64,000 nucleotides of DNA, taken from positions 1 to 64,000 of the forward strand of contig CATZRD010000001.1 of NCBI GenBank assembly GCA_958423465.1, written 5' to 3'. Source of the stretch: an uncultured Oscillospiraceae bacterium (lineage in GTDB: Bacteria; Bacillota; Clostridia; Oscillospirales; Oscillospiraceae). A model generated the notes under the pieces. It had not been told where the DNA came from, did not search any database, and saw only the letters and a program-made list of their open reading frames with translations. The position numbers and the translations under genes were made by a program. Below are positions 13,972-21,638 of this stretch, one piece after another; position 1 is the stretch's first letter, and every line of letters starts with the position of its first letter.

Positions 13972-14970
13972 ATGGACGAGAAAAAAGTCATGCTCTCCGG
14001 CGTCCAGCCCAGCGGGGACCTGCACATCGGCAACTATCTTGGCCCCATCCGCCACTGGCCGGAGATGATCGATGCGTTCGACTGCTACTTTTTTATGGCT
14101 GACCTGCACACGATCACCGTGCGGCAGGACCCGGCCCAGCTGCGCCGCCGGGTGCTCACCCAGCTGGCCCAGTACATCGCCTGCGGCCTGGACCCGGAAA
14201 AGTGCGTACTGTTCATCCAGTCCCACGTCCCCGCTCACAGCCAGCTGGCCTGGGTGCTGGACTGCTATACCATGTTCGGAGAACTCAGCCGCATGACCCA
14301 GTTCAAGGACAAATCTGCCAAGCACAAGGACAACATCAACGCGGGGCTGTTCACCTACCCGGCGCTGATGGCGGCGGACATTCTGCTGTACCAGCCGGAT
14401 TTTGTCCCCGTGGGGGAGGACCAGAAGCAGCATGTGGAGATCTGCCGGGACATCGCCGAGCGGTTCAACGGCATTTACGGCGACGTGTTCAAGGTGCCCG
14501 AGCCCTATATCGCCAAGGTAGGCGCCCGGATCATGAGCCTGACCACTCCGGACAGCAAAATGAGCAAGTCCCAGCCCGATGGGTGCGTCGCCCTGCTGGA
14601 CAGGCCGGAGGACATCATGCGCAAGTTCAAGCGGGCGGTCACCGACTGCGACACAGAGCGCTGCGTCCGCTTTGATCCGGAGAACAAGCCCGGTGTGGCC
14701 AACCTGATGCAGATCTACGCTTCCGCTACGGGTAAAAGCTATGACGAGATCGAGCGGGAGTTCGATGGTCAGGGCTACGGAAAATTCAAGCCCGCCGTGG
14801 GCGAGGCCGTGGTGGAAACCCTACGCCCTATCCGGGAGGAGACGGAGCGGCTGCTGGCCGACAAGGCGTATCTGGAGAGCGTCTACAAGGCCGGCGCGGA
14901 GAAAGCCTCCTATGTTGCGGAAAAGACCCTGCGCAAGGTCTACAAAAAAGTGGGCTTTGTGGCCAGATGA
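13972..14970 (+). CDS. trpS: Tryptophanyl-tRNA synthetase
   Basis: 332 aa class I synthetase, normal length. The HIGH equivalent is GDLHIGNYLGPI (about 15-26); the signature KMSKS occurs in DSKMSKSQPDG near residue 195. AAAGGAGCG lies 9 bases before the ATG. Upstream is the prophage right end and the intact promoter. Downstream, tagO starts 20 bases later and may be co-transcribed. Confidence 0.97.
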   Translation: MDEKKVMLSGVQPSGDLHIGNYLGPIRHWPEMIDAFDCYFFMADLHTITVRQDPAQLRRRVLTQLAQYIACGLDPEKCVLFIQSHVPAHSQLAWVLDCYTMFGELSRMTQFKDKSAKHKDNINAGLFTYPALMAADILLYQPDFVPVGEDQKQHVEICRDIAERFNGIYGDVFKVPEPYIAKVGARIMSLTTPDSKMSKSQPDGCVALLDRPEDIMRKFKRAVTDCDTERCVRFDPENKPGVANLMQIYASATGKSYDEIEREFDGQGYGKFKPAVGEAVVETLRPIREETERLLADKAYLESVYKAGAEKASYVAEKTLRKVYKKVGFVAR

Positions 14971-14990
14971 CCGGGAGGCGGAGATAAGAC

Positions 14991-16121
14991 ATGGAGAATC
15001 TGTTTGACCGCAGCCAGATCATACCGGTGATTCTGGCCCTGGCGGTGGCCATGGCGGCCAGCTTCTGCCTGACTCCTCCGGTCAAGCGGCTGGCCCGGCT
15101 CATCGGGGCCGTGGACGTGCCCAAGGACAACCGGAGAATGCACGACCACCCCATCCCCCGGATGGGCGGCCTGGCGATCTTTCTGGGCTTTATGCTGGCG
15201 GTGCTGCTGTTCGCGGAGATCGACCGGCCCCTCAGGGGCATCCTTCTCGGCTCCTGCATCATTACGGCGGTGGGCATTGTGGATGATGCCAGGAACCTGG
15301 GAGCCGGCGTGAAGCTGATCTTTCAGATCATTTCCGCTCTGGTGGCCGTGTGGCACGGCGTGGTGATCCAGGGGATCGCCAACCCCTTCTCCCACGGCGG
15401 CTATCTGAGCTTCGGCGTGCTGGCGGTGCCCATCACCGTGATCTGGATCGTGGCTGTGACCAACTCTGTGAACCTCATCGACGGGCTGGACGGCCTGGCC
15501 GACGGCGTGAGCACCATCGGCGCGCTGACCATGCTCATTATCGCCCTGATGACGGGCAATATGGAGATGGCGGCGATCTGCGCCGCTCTGGTGGGAGCCT
15601 GCCTGGGCTTCATCCCCTTCAACCGCAACCCCGCCCAGATCTTCATGGGGGATACCGGTTCCACCTTCCTGGGGTATATCCTGGCCACGGTGTCAGTGAT
15701 CGGCCTTTTCAAGCTGTACGCCGTGATCTCCTTTGTGGTGCCCTTTATCATCCTGGGCTTCCCCATCTTCGATACCGTATCCGCCTTCACCCGCCGCATC
15801 CTCAAGGGGCAGAGCCCCATGAAGGCGGACCGCAGCCATACCCACCATAAGCTCATCGATATGGGCATGAACCAGAAGCAGGCTGTGGCCACGCTGTACA
15901 TGGTGTCCGGCGTACTGGGCCTGTGCGCGGTGATGCTGGTCACCAGCGGCTATGTGAAGGTGATCCTGTCCGCCCTGGCGCTGGTGGGCACGGCCTACAC
16001 CGTGAAGCGCATCGCCCGCTACCCCCATGAGCACCATCAGGCGGAGCATGAGGCGGAGCACGAGAAGGAGAAGCCCCAGCCGGCGGAGACGGAGGACCGG
16101 TCCGGGGGAGAGGAGCCGTAA
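14991..16121 (+). CDS. tagO: Undecaprenyl-phosphate GlcNAc-1-phosphate transferase (TagO/WecA)
   Basis: Polytopic membrane enzyme of the MraY/WecA family that loads GlcNAc-1-P onto undecaprenyl phosphate, the first step of wall teichoic acid and related polymers. About ten hydrophobic segments. Motifs: GIVDDARNLG (metal-binding Asp pair), NSVNLIDGLDGLADG, FMGDTGS, and the cytoplasmic SHTHHKLI histidine motif near residue 285. The C-terminus is a charged His/Glu tail (about 345-376). Its TAA is followed immediately by the ATG of mnaA, so the two genes are one unit. Confidence 0.93.
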   Translation: MENLFDRSQIIPVILALAVAMAASFCLTPPVKRLARLIGAVDVPKDNRRMHDHPIPRMGGLAIFLGFMLAVLLFAEIDRPLRGILLGSCIITAVGIVDDARNLGAGVKLIFQIISALVAVWHGVVIQGIANPFSHGGYLSFGVLAVPITVIWIVAVTNSVNLIDGLDGLADGVSTIGALTMLIIALMTGNMEMAAICAALVGACLGFIPFNRNPAQIFMGDTGSTFLGYILATVSVIGLFKLYAVISFVVPFIILGFPIFDTVSAFTRRILKGQSPMKADRSHTHHKLIDMGMNQKQAVATLYMVSGVLGLCAVMLVTSGYVKVILSALALVGTAYTVKRIARYPHEHHQAEHEAEHEKEKPQPAETEDRSGGEEP

Positions 16122-17267
16122 ATGGAAAAGCTGCGAATCATGAGCGTGTTCGGCACCCGGCCTGAGGCCATCAAGATGGCCCCCCTGGTGAAGGAGCTGG
16201 CCTCCCGGCAGGAGGTCGAGTCCATCTGCTGCGTCACCGCCCAGCACCGGGAGATGCTGGACAGCGTGCTGGCAGTGTTCGGTCTGAAGCCGGACTGGGA
16301 TCTGGACATCATGACCCCCCGGCAGACCCTCAGTACCATCACCAGCAGGTGCCTGACGGGGATGGACGAGGCCATCGAGGCCCTGCGGCCGGACATGATC
16401 CTGGTCCACGGGGACACCTCCACCACCTTCGCCGGGGCGCTGTCCGCCTTCTACCACAAGGTCCCGGTGGGCCATGTGGAGGCGGGGCTGCGGACCTATG
16501 ACAAATACTCCCCCTATCCGGAGGAGATGAACCGGAAGCTTGTTACCGCCATCGCGGACCTCTATTTCTGCCCCACGGCGAACAACCGGGAGAACCTCCG
16601 CCAGGAGGGGGTCACCCAGGGGGTGTTCGTTACCGGCAACACCGTGATCGACGCGCTGAAAACCACGGTGCGACCGGACTACACCTTTGCCACAGAGGAG
16701 CTGAACGCCCTGCCCTATGACAGCAAAAAGATCCTCCTGGTCACCTGCCACCGGCGGGAGAACTACGGCCAGCCCATGGAGGATATCATGTCCGCCCTGG
16801 CCCATATCGCCCGGACCCACGACGATGTGGAGCTGGTCTATCCCGTCCATCTCAGCCCTGTGGTCCAGGAGTGCGCCCACCGGCATCTGGACGGCATCGC
16901 CAACGTCCACCTCACGGCGCCTCTGGCGGCGGACGAGATGCACAATCTCATGGCCCGGTGCTATCTGGTGCTCACCGACTCCGGCGGCCTTCAGGAGGAG
17001 GCGCCGGCTCTGGGCAAGCCGGTGCTGGTGCTGCGCCGGGAGACGGAGCGGCCCGAGGCCGTCCAGGCCGGCACGGTGAAGCTGGCGGGGGTGGCCTATG
17101 ATGACATTGTCGCCATGGCAGACCGGCTCATCGACGATCCGGCGGCCTACGCCGCTATGGCCCGGGCGGTGAATCCCTATGGCGACGGGAATGCCTGCCG
17201 CCGGATCACGGACGCCATTTTGTGGCATTTCGGCAGGGGAGAGCGGCCGGAGAGCTTTGGCGTCTGA
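16122..17267 (+). CDS. mnaA: UDP-N-acetylglucosamine 2-epimerase
   Basis: 381 aa, non-hydrolysing epimerase making UDP-ManNAc. Signature GTRPEAIKMAPL at the N-terminus, VHGDTSTTFAG, VGHVEAGLRTYDKYSPYPEEMNR, and TDSGGLQEEAP near 285 are all present. Paired with TagO it supplies ManNAc for the linkage unit of wall teichoic acid-type polymers (established pathway), although no tagA homologue is visible in the window. Confidence 0.95.
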   Translation: MEKLRIMSVFGTRPEAIKMAPLVKELASRQEVESICCVTAQHREMLDSVLAVFGLKPDWDLDIMTPRQTLSTITSRCLTGMDEAIEALRPDMILVHGDTSTTFAGALSAFYHKVPVGHVEAGLRTYDKYSPYPEEMNRKLVTAIADLYFCPTANNRENLRQEGVTQGVFVTGNTVIDALKTTVRPDYTFATEELNALPYDSKKILLVTCHRRENYGQPMEDIMSALAHIARTHDDVELVYPVHLSPVVQECAHRHLDGIANVHLTAPLAADEMHNLMARCYLVLTDSGGLQEEAPALGKPVLVLRRETERPEAVQAGTVKLAGVAYDDIVAMADRLIDDPAAYAAMARAVNPYGDGNACRRITDAILWHFGRGERPESFGV

Positions 17268-17305
17268 CGCCGGAGACGCGCGCTTGACGGGAAAGGAGGA
17301 GCGGG

Positions 17306-18103
17306 GTGGACCGAAAGCAGAGAATCTATTTTATGACGGGCTTCGGCCTGCTGGTGGTGGTCGTGCTGCTGCTCCTGGCCCAGCGGACTTTTTTCCGGGC
17401 CGGGGACCGGATCGTTCTGCCGGACCTGACGGCGGGGGCGGAGGACGGTCCCCAGACGGGCCAGGAGACCGGCGGCCTCAATGAGGTCCGCGTCACGCCG
17501 GCTACGGTCCAGCTCGCCGTCGGCACATTGAACCGCCCCTCGGCGTACAGCCGCTCCCAGTCCGTGGAGATCTTCTGGAGCGGCGGCAGCGGGACCGTGA
17601 AGAGCGTGGTGTCCGTCAGCGGCGGCGTCACCCGGGTGGACGCCCAGCAGCCGGACGGCAGCCTCCGGCATACGCTGGTGGCGGGAGACCGGGCGGCGGT
17701 GTGGTATGACGATGAGGAGACCTATGCGGTCCTCAGCGCCCAGGGCTTCTCCGGAGACGCCGCCGCCAGGATGCCCACCTACGAGACCGTGCTGACCCTG
17801 CCGGTGGAGGAGATCGCTCAGGCGGACTACCGGGACCGGGACGGCGTGGCCTGCATCTATGTGGCGACCCGGGAGTCCGGGGACGGATACGCCGATCAGT
17901 ACTGGATCAGCACCGCCACGGGCCTGCTCCAGGCCGCCGAGCGGACGGAGCGGGGGGAGCTGGTCTACCGGTTCACCGCCGGGGAGCTGTCCCAGGAGCC
18001 CCAGGGGGACGATACCTTCCTCCTGCCGGACGGCGGCGTGTGGCCGCCGCCTGCGGAGGAGGCCGCGGCCCGGGCGGGAATCAGGGAACCCTACAGGGAC
18101 TGA
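17306..18103 (+). CDS. Membrane-anchored extracytoplasmic protein, unknown
   Basis: 265 aa from GTG 17306 with AAAGGAGGAG just upstream. One N-terminal membrane segment (MTGFGLLVVVVLLLLAQRTFF) is followed by a linker and a predominantly beta-strand exported domain (about 60-245) containing VSVSGGVTRVD and YWISTATGLL stretches. No catalytic motif recognised. It follows tagO-mnaA and precedes an independent promoter, so it may belong to the envelope operon. Confidence 0.6.
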   Translation: MDRKQRIYFMTGFGLLVVVVLLLLAQRTFFRAGDRIVLPDLTAGAEDGPQTGQETGGLNEVRVTPATVQLAVGTLNRPSAYSRSQSVEIFWSGGSGTVKSVVSVSGGVTRVDAQQPDGSLRHTLVAGDRAAVWYDDEETYAVLSAQGFSGDAAARMPTYETVLTLPVEEIAQADYRDRDGVACIYVATRESGDGYADQYWISTATGLLQAAERTERGELVYRFTAGELSQEPQGDDTFLLPDGGVWPPPAEEAAARAGIREPYRD

Positions 18104-18148
18104 AGCGGGGGCCGCGGCCCGGGGAGGAACGCCCCCAATCGCGGCCTC

Positions 18149-18177
18149 TTGCCATATGGGGAAAAATCTGGTATAAT
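18149..18177 (+). promoter_or_regulatory. Promoter of the HAD phosphatase gene
   Basis: -35 TTGCCA (18149-18154), 17-bp spacer, -10 TATAAT (18172-18177). Confidence 0.8.
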
Positions 18178-18211
18178 GCGCAAAAGGCAACTGCCTGCAA
18201 GGAGAATCCCT

Positions 18212-18928
18212 ATGGTGAATACGATCTTGTTCGACCTGGACGGGACATTGATCCCCTTTGTCCAGGAGGAGTTCATCCGCGCCTACTTCAAGGCGCTGGT
18301 CCGCCGCCTGGCCCCTATGGGCTACGACGGGGAAAAGCTGGTGGCGGCCATCTGGAAGGGGACGGGCGCCATGATCGCCAACGACGGCTCCCGTACCAAC
18401 CGCCAGGTGTTTTGGGAGAGCTTTACCGGAGATCTGGGAATGGCCGCCATGGCGCTGGAAAGCATTTTGGAGAATTTTTACGCCCGGGACTTTGACGGGG
18501 TCCGGTCCGTGCTGCGCCGCCAGGCGGACCGCCACGGGCTGATGGCCGGGCTGCGGCAGAAGGGCTACGGTCTGGTGCTGGCCACCAACCCGATCTTCCC
18601 GGCTGTGGCGGTGGCGACCCGTATGAGCTGGGTGGGACTGGCGGCGGACGACTTCGACTATGTGACCACCTATGAGAACTCCCGGTACAGCAAGCCGGAG
18701 CTTGGCTATTACCGAAACATCCTGAACCAGATCGGCCGGAGCCCGGAGGAGTGCTGCATGGTGGGCAACAACCCGGTAGACGACATGTCCGCCCTAAAGC
18801 TGGGACTGGAGGGCTACCTGGTGACGGATTTTTTGGAGGACCCGGCCAACACGCCTCTGGAGGCGTTCCGCCGGGGCAGCTTCCAGGAGCTGGAGGCGTT
18901 TTTAAGCGCCCTGCCCGAGGTGGGCTGA
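18212..18928 (+). CDS. HAD-superfamily hydrolase
   Basis: 238 aa. HAD motif I FDLDGTLI at residues 7-14, motif II LATNP, motif III lysine in the SKPELGYY stretch, motif IV GNNPVDDM. A helical cap lies between motifs I and II (about 20-105). Start ATG 18212 with AAGGAGA upstream. Substrate unknown; size and cap resemble small phosphoesterases such as phosphoglycolate phosphatase. A monocistronic unit: own promoter and a terminator at 18937. Confidence 0.85.
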   Translation: MVNTILFDLDGTLIPFVQEEFIRAYFKALVRRLAPMGYDGEKLVAAIWKGTGAMIANDGSRTNRQVFWESFTGDLGMAAMALESILENFYARDFDGVRSVLRRQADRHGLMAGLRQKGYGLVLATNPIFPAVAVATRMSWVGLAADDFDYVTTYENSRYSKPELGYYRNILNQIGRSPEECCMVGNNPVDDMSALKLGLEGYLVTDFLEDPANTPLEAFRRGSFQELEAFLSALPEVG

Positions 18929-18936
18929 AAAGCGAA

Positions 18937-18972
18937 GAAGGACCGGCGCAGATGTGTCTGCGCCGGTCCTTC
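18937..18972. terminator. Bidirectional hairpin terminator
   Basis: 16-bp perfect stem (18937-18952 with 18957-18972), loop TGTG, between the convergent HAD gene and the threonine aldolase operon. Confidence 0.8.
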
Positions 18973-18983
18973 TCTGTATCCGG

Positions 18984-19172
18984 TCATTCCAGTCCGGCGT
19001 ACCGGAGCTGGGTCAGGACCATCTCCACCACCAGCTTCTCGCTGAGCAGCTCCCTGAACTGGACGGTCTTGCCCTTGCCTGCCTGCCGCAGGGCCTCCAG
19101 CTCCCCGGGAATCTCCGCCTTCCGCTGGCGCATCCGCTGATGGAAGGCCCGGTATTTCTCCAGCTCCGTCAT
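18984..19172 (-). CDS. Small conserved-type hypothetical protein
   Basis: 62 aa (MTELEKYRAFHQRMRQRKAE...), charged and helical. Its ATG overlaps the threonine aldolase stop (ATGA), indicating translational coupling and supporting a real gene. No family recognised. Confidence 0.6.
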   Translation of the reverse strand: MTELEKYRAFHQRMRQRKAEIPGELEALRQAGKGKTVQFRELLSEKLVVEMVLTQLRYAGLE

Positions 19173-20200
19173 GGCAAAAGCCCTCCCAGGGCATCCAGAA
19201 GAGCCTCCACATCCTCCCGGGCGGAGCTCCACCCGGTGACCAGCCGGATGCAGGTGTGGGTATCGTCCGCGGGGCGCTGGACCTCGAAGGTGAAATCCTC
19301 CGCCAGCTTCTCCAGCACGGCGTCCGGCAGAATGGGGAACACCTGATTGGAGGGGGAATCCACCGCCAGAGGCACCCCCAGTCCCCGAAGGCCCTCCGTC
19401 AGGCGGGCGGCCAGGGCGTTGGCGTGCCGCCCCATGGAGAGGTAGACGTCGTCCTTCAAAACGGCGGAAAACTGGACCCCCAGCAGCCGGCCCTTGGCCA
19501 GAATGGCGCCCTGCTGCTTCATGTAGTGGCGCAGGCCCGGCTGGAGGGCGGGGTCCGTCACCACCAGGGCCTCGCCGAAGAGGAGACCGTTTTTGGTGCC
19601 ACCGACGGTGAAGGCGTGGCACAGCCGGGCGTAGTCGGCGAAACCGGCGGCGTCCGCCTGGGGCGCGGTGATGGCGCTGGCCAGCCGGGCCCCGTCGCAG
19701 TAGAGAAGCAGCCCCAGCTCATCGCAGACGGCCCGCAGGGCCTCCAGCTCCGCCCGGGAGTAGACCGTGCCCACCTCGGTGGTATTGGAGATGTAGACCA
19801 GCCGGGGGGCCACCATGTGCTCGCCGCTGTGGGCAGAGCAGGCGGCCTCCACCATGGCGGGGGTCAGCTTGCCGTCGGGAGAGGGGCAGGCGACGATCTT
19901 GTGTCCGGCGGACTCGATGGAGCCGGTCTCGTGGACACAGATGTGGCCGGAGTCCGGGGCGATGACAGCCTCCCAGGGACGGAGAAAGGCCCCCAGGGCG
20001 ACCTTGTTCACCTGGGTGCCGCCCACCAGAAAGTGGACGGCGGCCTGGGGGCAGGCGCAGAGGGAGCGGATGGCCTCCGCCGCCTGGGCGCAGTAGGGAT
20101 CTGTTCCGTAGCCGGCGGTGAGTTCGCCGTTGGTGGCCGTCAGGGCCTCCAGCACGGCGGGACAGGCCCCGGCGGAGTAGTCGTTGCGGAAATGAATCAT
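19169..20200 (-). CDS. ltaE: Low-specificity threonine aldolase / beta-eliminating lyase family
   Basis: 343 aa PLP fold-type I enzyme cleaving L-threonine (or allo-threonine) to glycine and acetaldehyde. Motifs: FRNDYSAGACPAVL at the N-terminus, the cofactor lysine in TVGGTKNGLLFGE near residue 205, and the preceding LLLYCDGARLASA aspartate. It begins 28 bases after the preceding membrane protein gene and is coupled to the small downstream ORF. The symbol is by family; fine substrate preference is not visible. Confidence 0.88.
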   Translation of the reverse strand: MIHFRNDYSAGACPAVLEALTATNGELTAGYGTDPYCAQAAEAIRSLCACPQAAVHFLVGGTQVNKVALGAFLRPWEAVIAPDSGHICVHETGSIESAGHKIVACPSPDGKLTPAMVEAACSAHSGEHMVAPRLVYISNTTEVGTVYSRAELEALRAVCDELGLLLYCDGARLASAITAPQADAAGFADYARLCHAFTVGGTKNGLLFGEALVVTDPALQPGLRHYMKQQGAILAKGRLLGVQFSAVLKDDVYLSMGRHANALAARLTEGLRGLGVPLAVDSPSNQVFPILPDAVLEKLAEDFTFEVQRPADDTHTCIRLVTGWSSAREDVEALLDALGGLLP

Positions 20201-20227
20201 GGGATCACCTCATTTTGGAAGATGGCT

Positions 20228-21421
20228 TCAGACCGTCTCGGACTGTTTTTTGTGGGCCTTGAACGCGGACACCAGGGGAGAGATCCCGGCCACCAGGGCC
20301 AGGATCAGGCCGATGACCAGATCGCCCCAGAAGCTGCGCCACAGATCAAGAGACTCCATGATAGAACCGAAATTGCGCAGGATATAGGCGATGCTGGACC
20401 GGCCAGGATTGCTCTCGTTGATGGTGTCCGCGACGACCCAGGCATACGCCACGCTGTTTGACAATGCCAGAATCAGCATGGCGATGAGCACGCAGAGCAC
20501 CACGGCCAGCCTGCCTGCGCGGCCGCGGCCCAGCTTCTGATAGCCCCAGATGGCGCAGAACACCGCCAGATACCCGGCGATCCCGGCGATATAGCCCAGC
20601 CGGTACAGCACGATCCACACCGCCGCGCCTGCCAGAGACCCCAGAACGGCGCCCAGGATGCCCAGGGCAGGGTTGGCGTTGGGCTGGATCTCCCAGGCAG
20701 GGGCGGCGGCCTCCTCGACGGCCTGGGTCCCGGACTGGCCGGGGGCGGACGGGGTGTTTTTGTTCCGGCGCTTGGGCAGCAGCAGGATGACCGCCACGAT
20801 CAGAAAAGCCGCGGCACCAGCCAGCATCCCGTAGGCGCTGCCGCTGTCCGTTTCCGGCGCGGCGGTGGTGTTCAGATAGTAGCTGCCCAGGTACTCCTCA
20901 AAGTTGCCGTCGTTGAGAAGGTCCGTATCCGTGAAATAATTGAAATACTCGATGGCGTAGTCCTTCAGCTCGCCGCTGATCTTCTCGCTGTAGCCGTAGA
21001 CGGTGGCGAAGCCCGGACCGTCGCCGATGTCCCGGTCGTCAAAGGTAAACTCATAGATGTCCTGATACCGCTCAAAATCCTGCTGGGAGAGGCAGACCAG
21101 ATAGGGGTAGATCCCGGTATCGTCGGCGTAAAAGGCCAGATAGATGCCGTGGTTCTCCCCCAGGGTGAAGGTAGCCACCGGATCCGTCAGCATATTGAAC
21201 TCCAGATACTGCCGGTCCGGGGAGAAGGCGGTGGCGTCAAAGAACGCCGGCTCTTCGCCGGCCTCCTGGCCGCCTGTCAGTTCCCCGATGCCCATGACGG
21301 CAAAGCATACGGCTCCCGCCAGCAGCACCACCGCCAGACAGATCTGCAGGGCTCTTTTGCCGCCGCCGGGGCGCTTTTTCTCCTCCGGGGCCTCCGGCGT
21401 CAGCACATTGGTCTCTTCCAT
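20228..21421 (-). CDS. Polytopic membrane protein with exported domain, unknown
   Basis: 397 aa. Cytoplasmic Pro/Lys-rich N-terminus, one membrane helix (about 25-45), an exported domain rich in Asp/Tyr (50-200), a second helix (200-220), a cytoplasmic linker (KRRNKNTPSAPG), then about four more helices to the C-terminus. No known family recognised. ltaE follows on the same strand after 28 bases. Confidence 0.6.
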   Translation of the reverse strand: MEETNVLTPEAPEEKKRPGGGKRALQICLAVVLLAGAVCFAVMGIGELTGGQEAGEEPAFFDATAFSPDRQYLEFNMLTDPVATFTLGENHGIYLAFYADDTGIYPYLVCLSQQDFERYQDIYEFTFDDRDIGDGPGFATVYGYSEKISGELKDYAIEYFNYFTDTDLLNDGNFEEYLGSYYLNTTAAPETDSGSAYGMLAGAAAFLIVAVILLLPKRRNKNTPSAPGQSGTQAVEEAAAPAWEIQPNANPALGILGAVLGSLAGAAVWIVLYRLGYIAGIAGYLAVFCAIWGYQKLGRGRAGRLAVVLCVLIAMLILALSNSVAYAWVVADTINESNPGRSSIAYILRNFGSIMESLDLWRSFWGDLVIGLILALVAGISPLVSAFKAHKKQSETV

Positions 21422-21472
21422 GGTCGAATGTCCTCCTTATAACACACGCTGCCTCTATGGGCGCTTTGCCAC

Positions 21473-21501
21473 AGTATAGCATTTCCCGGCGCAAAAGGCA
21501 A
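21473..21501 (-). promoter_or_regulatory. Promoter of the membrane protein-ltaE operon
   Basis: Minus strand: -35 TTGCCT (21496-21501), 17-bp spacer, -10 TATACT (21473-21478). Confidence 0.75.
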
Positions 21502-21548
21502 CGGCTGGGAGAGAAAAGTGGGAAGGGGGCGATCAGCGCCTTTTCCTG

Positions 21549-21577
21549 TTGACCGGGGGCGGCATCTGGGGTACAAT
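21549..21577 (+). promoter_or_regulatory. Promoter of pcrA
   Basis: -35 TTGACC (21549-21554), 17-bp spacer, -10 TACAAT (21572-21577), 60 bases before the chosen ATG. Confidence 0.78.
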
Positions 21578-21638
21578 GGAGGCCGTGACGGCTATCCCCG
21601 CGGAAATCAGGAACGAGAACAGAGATAGGAAGAGACAT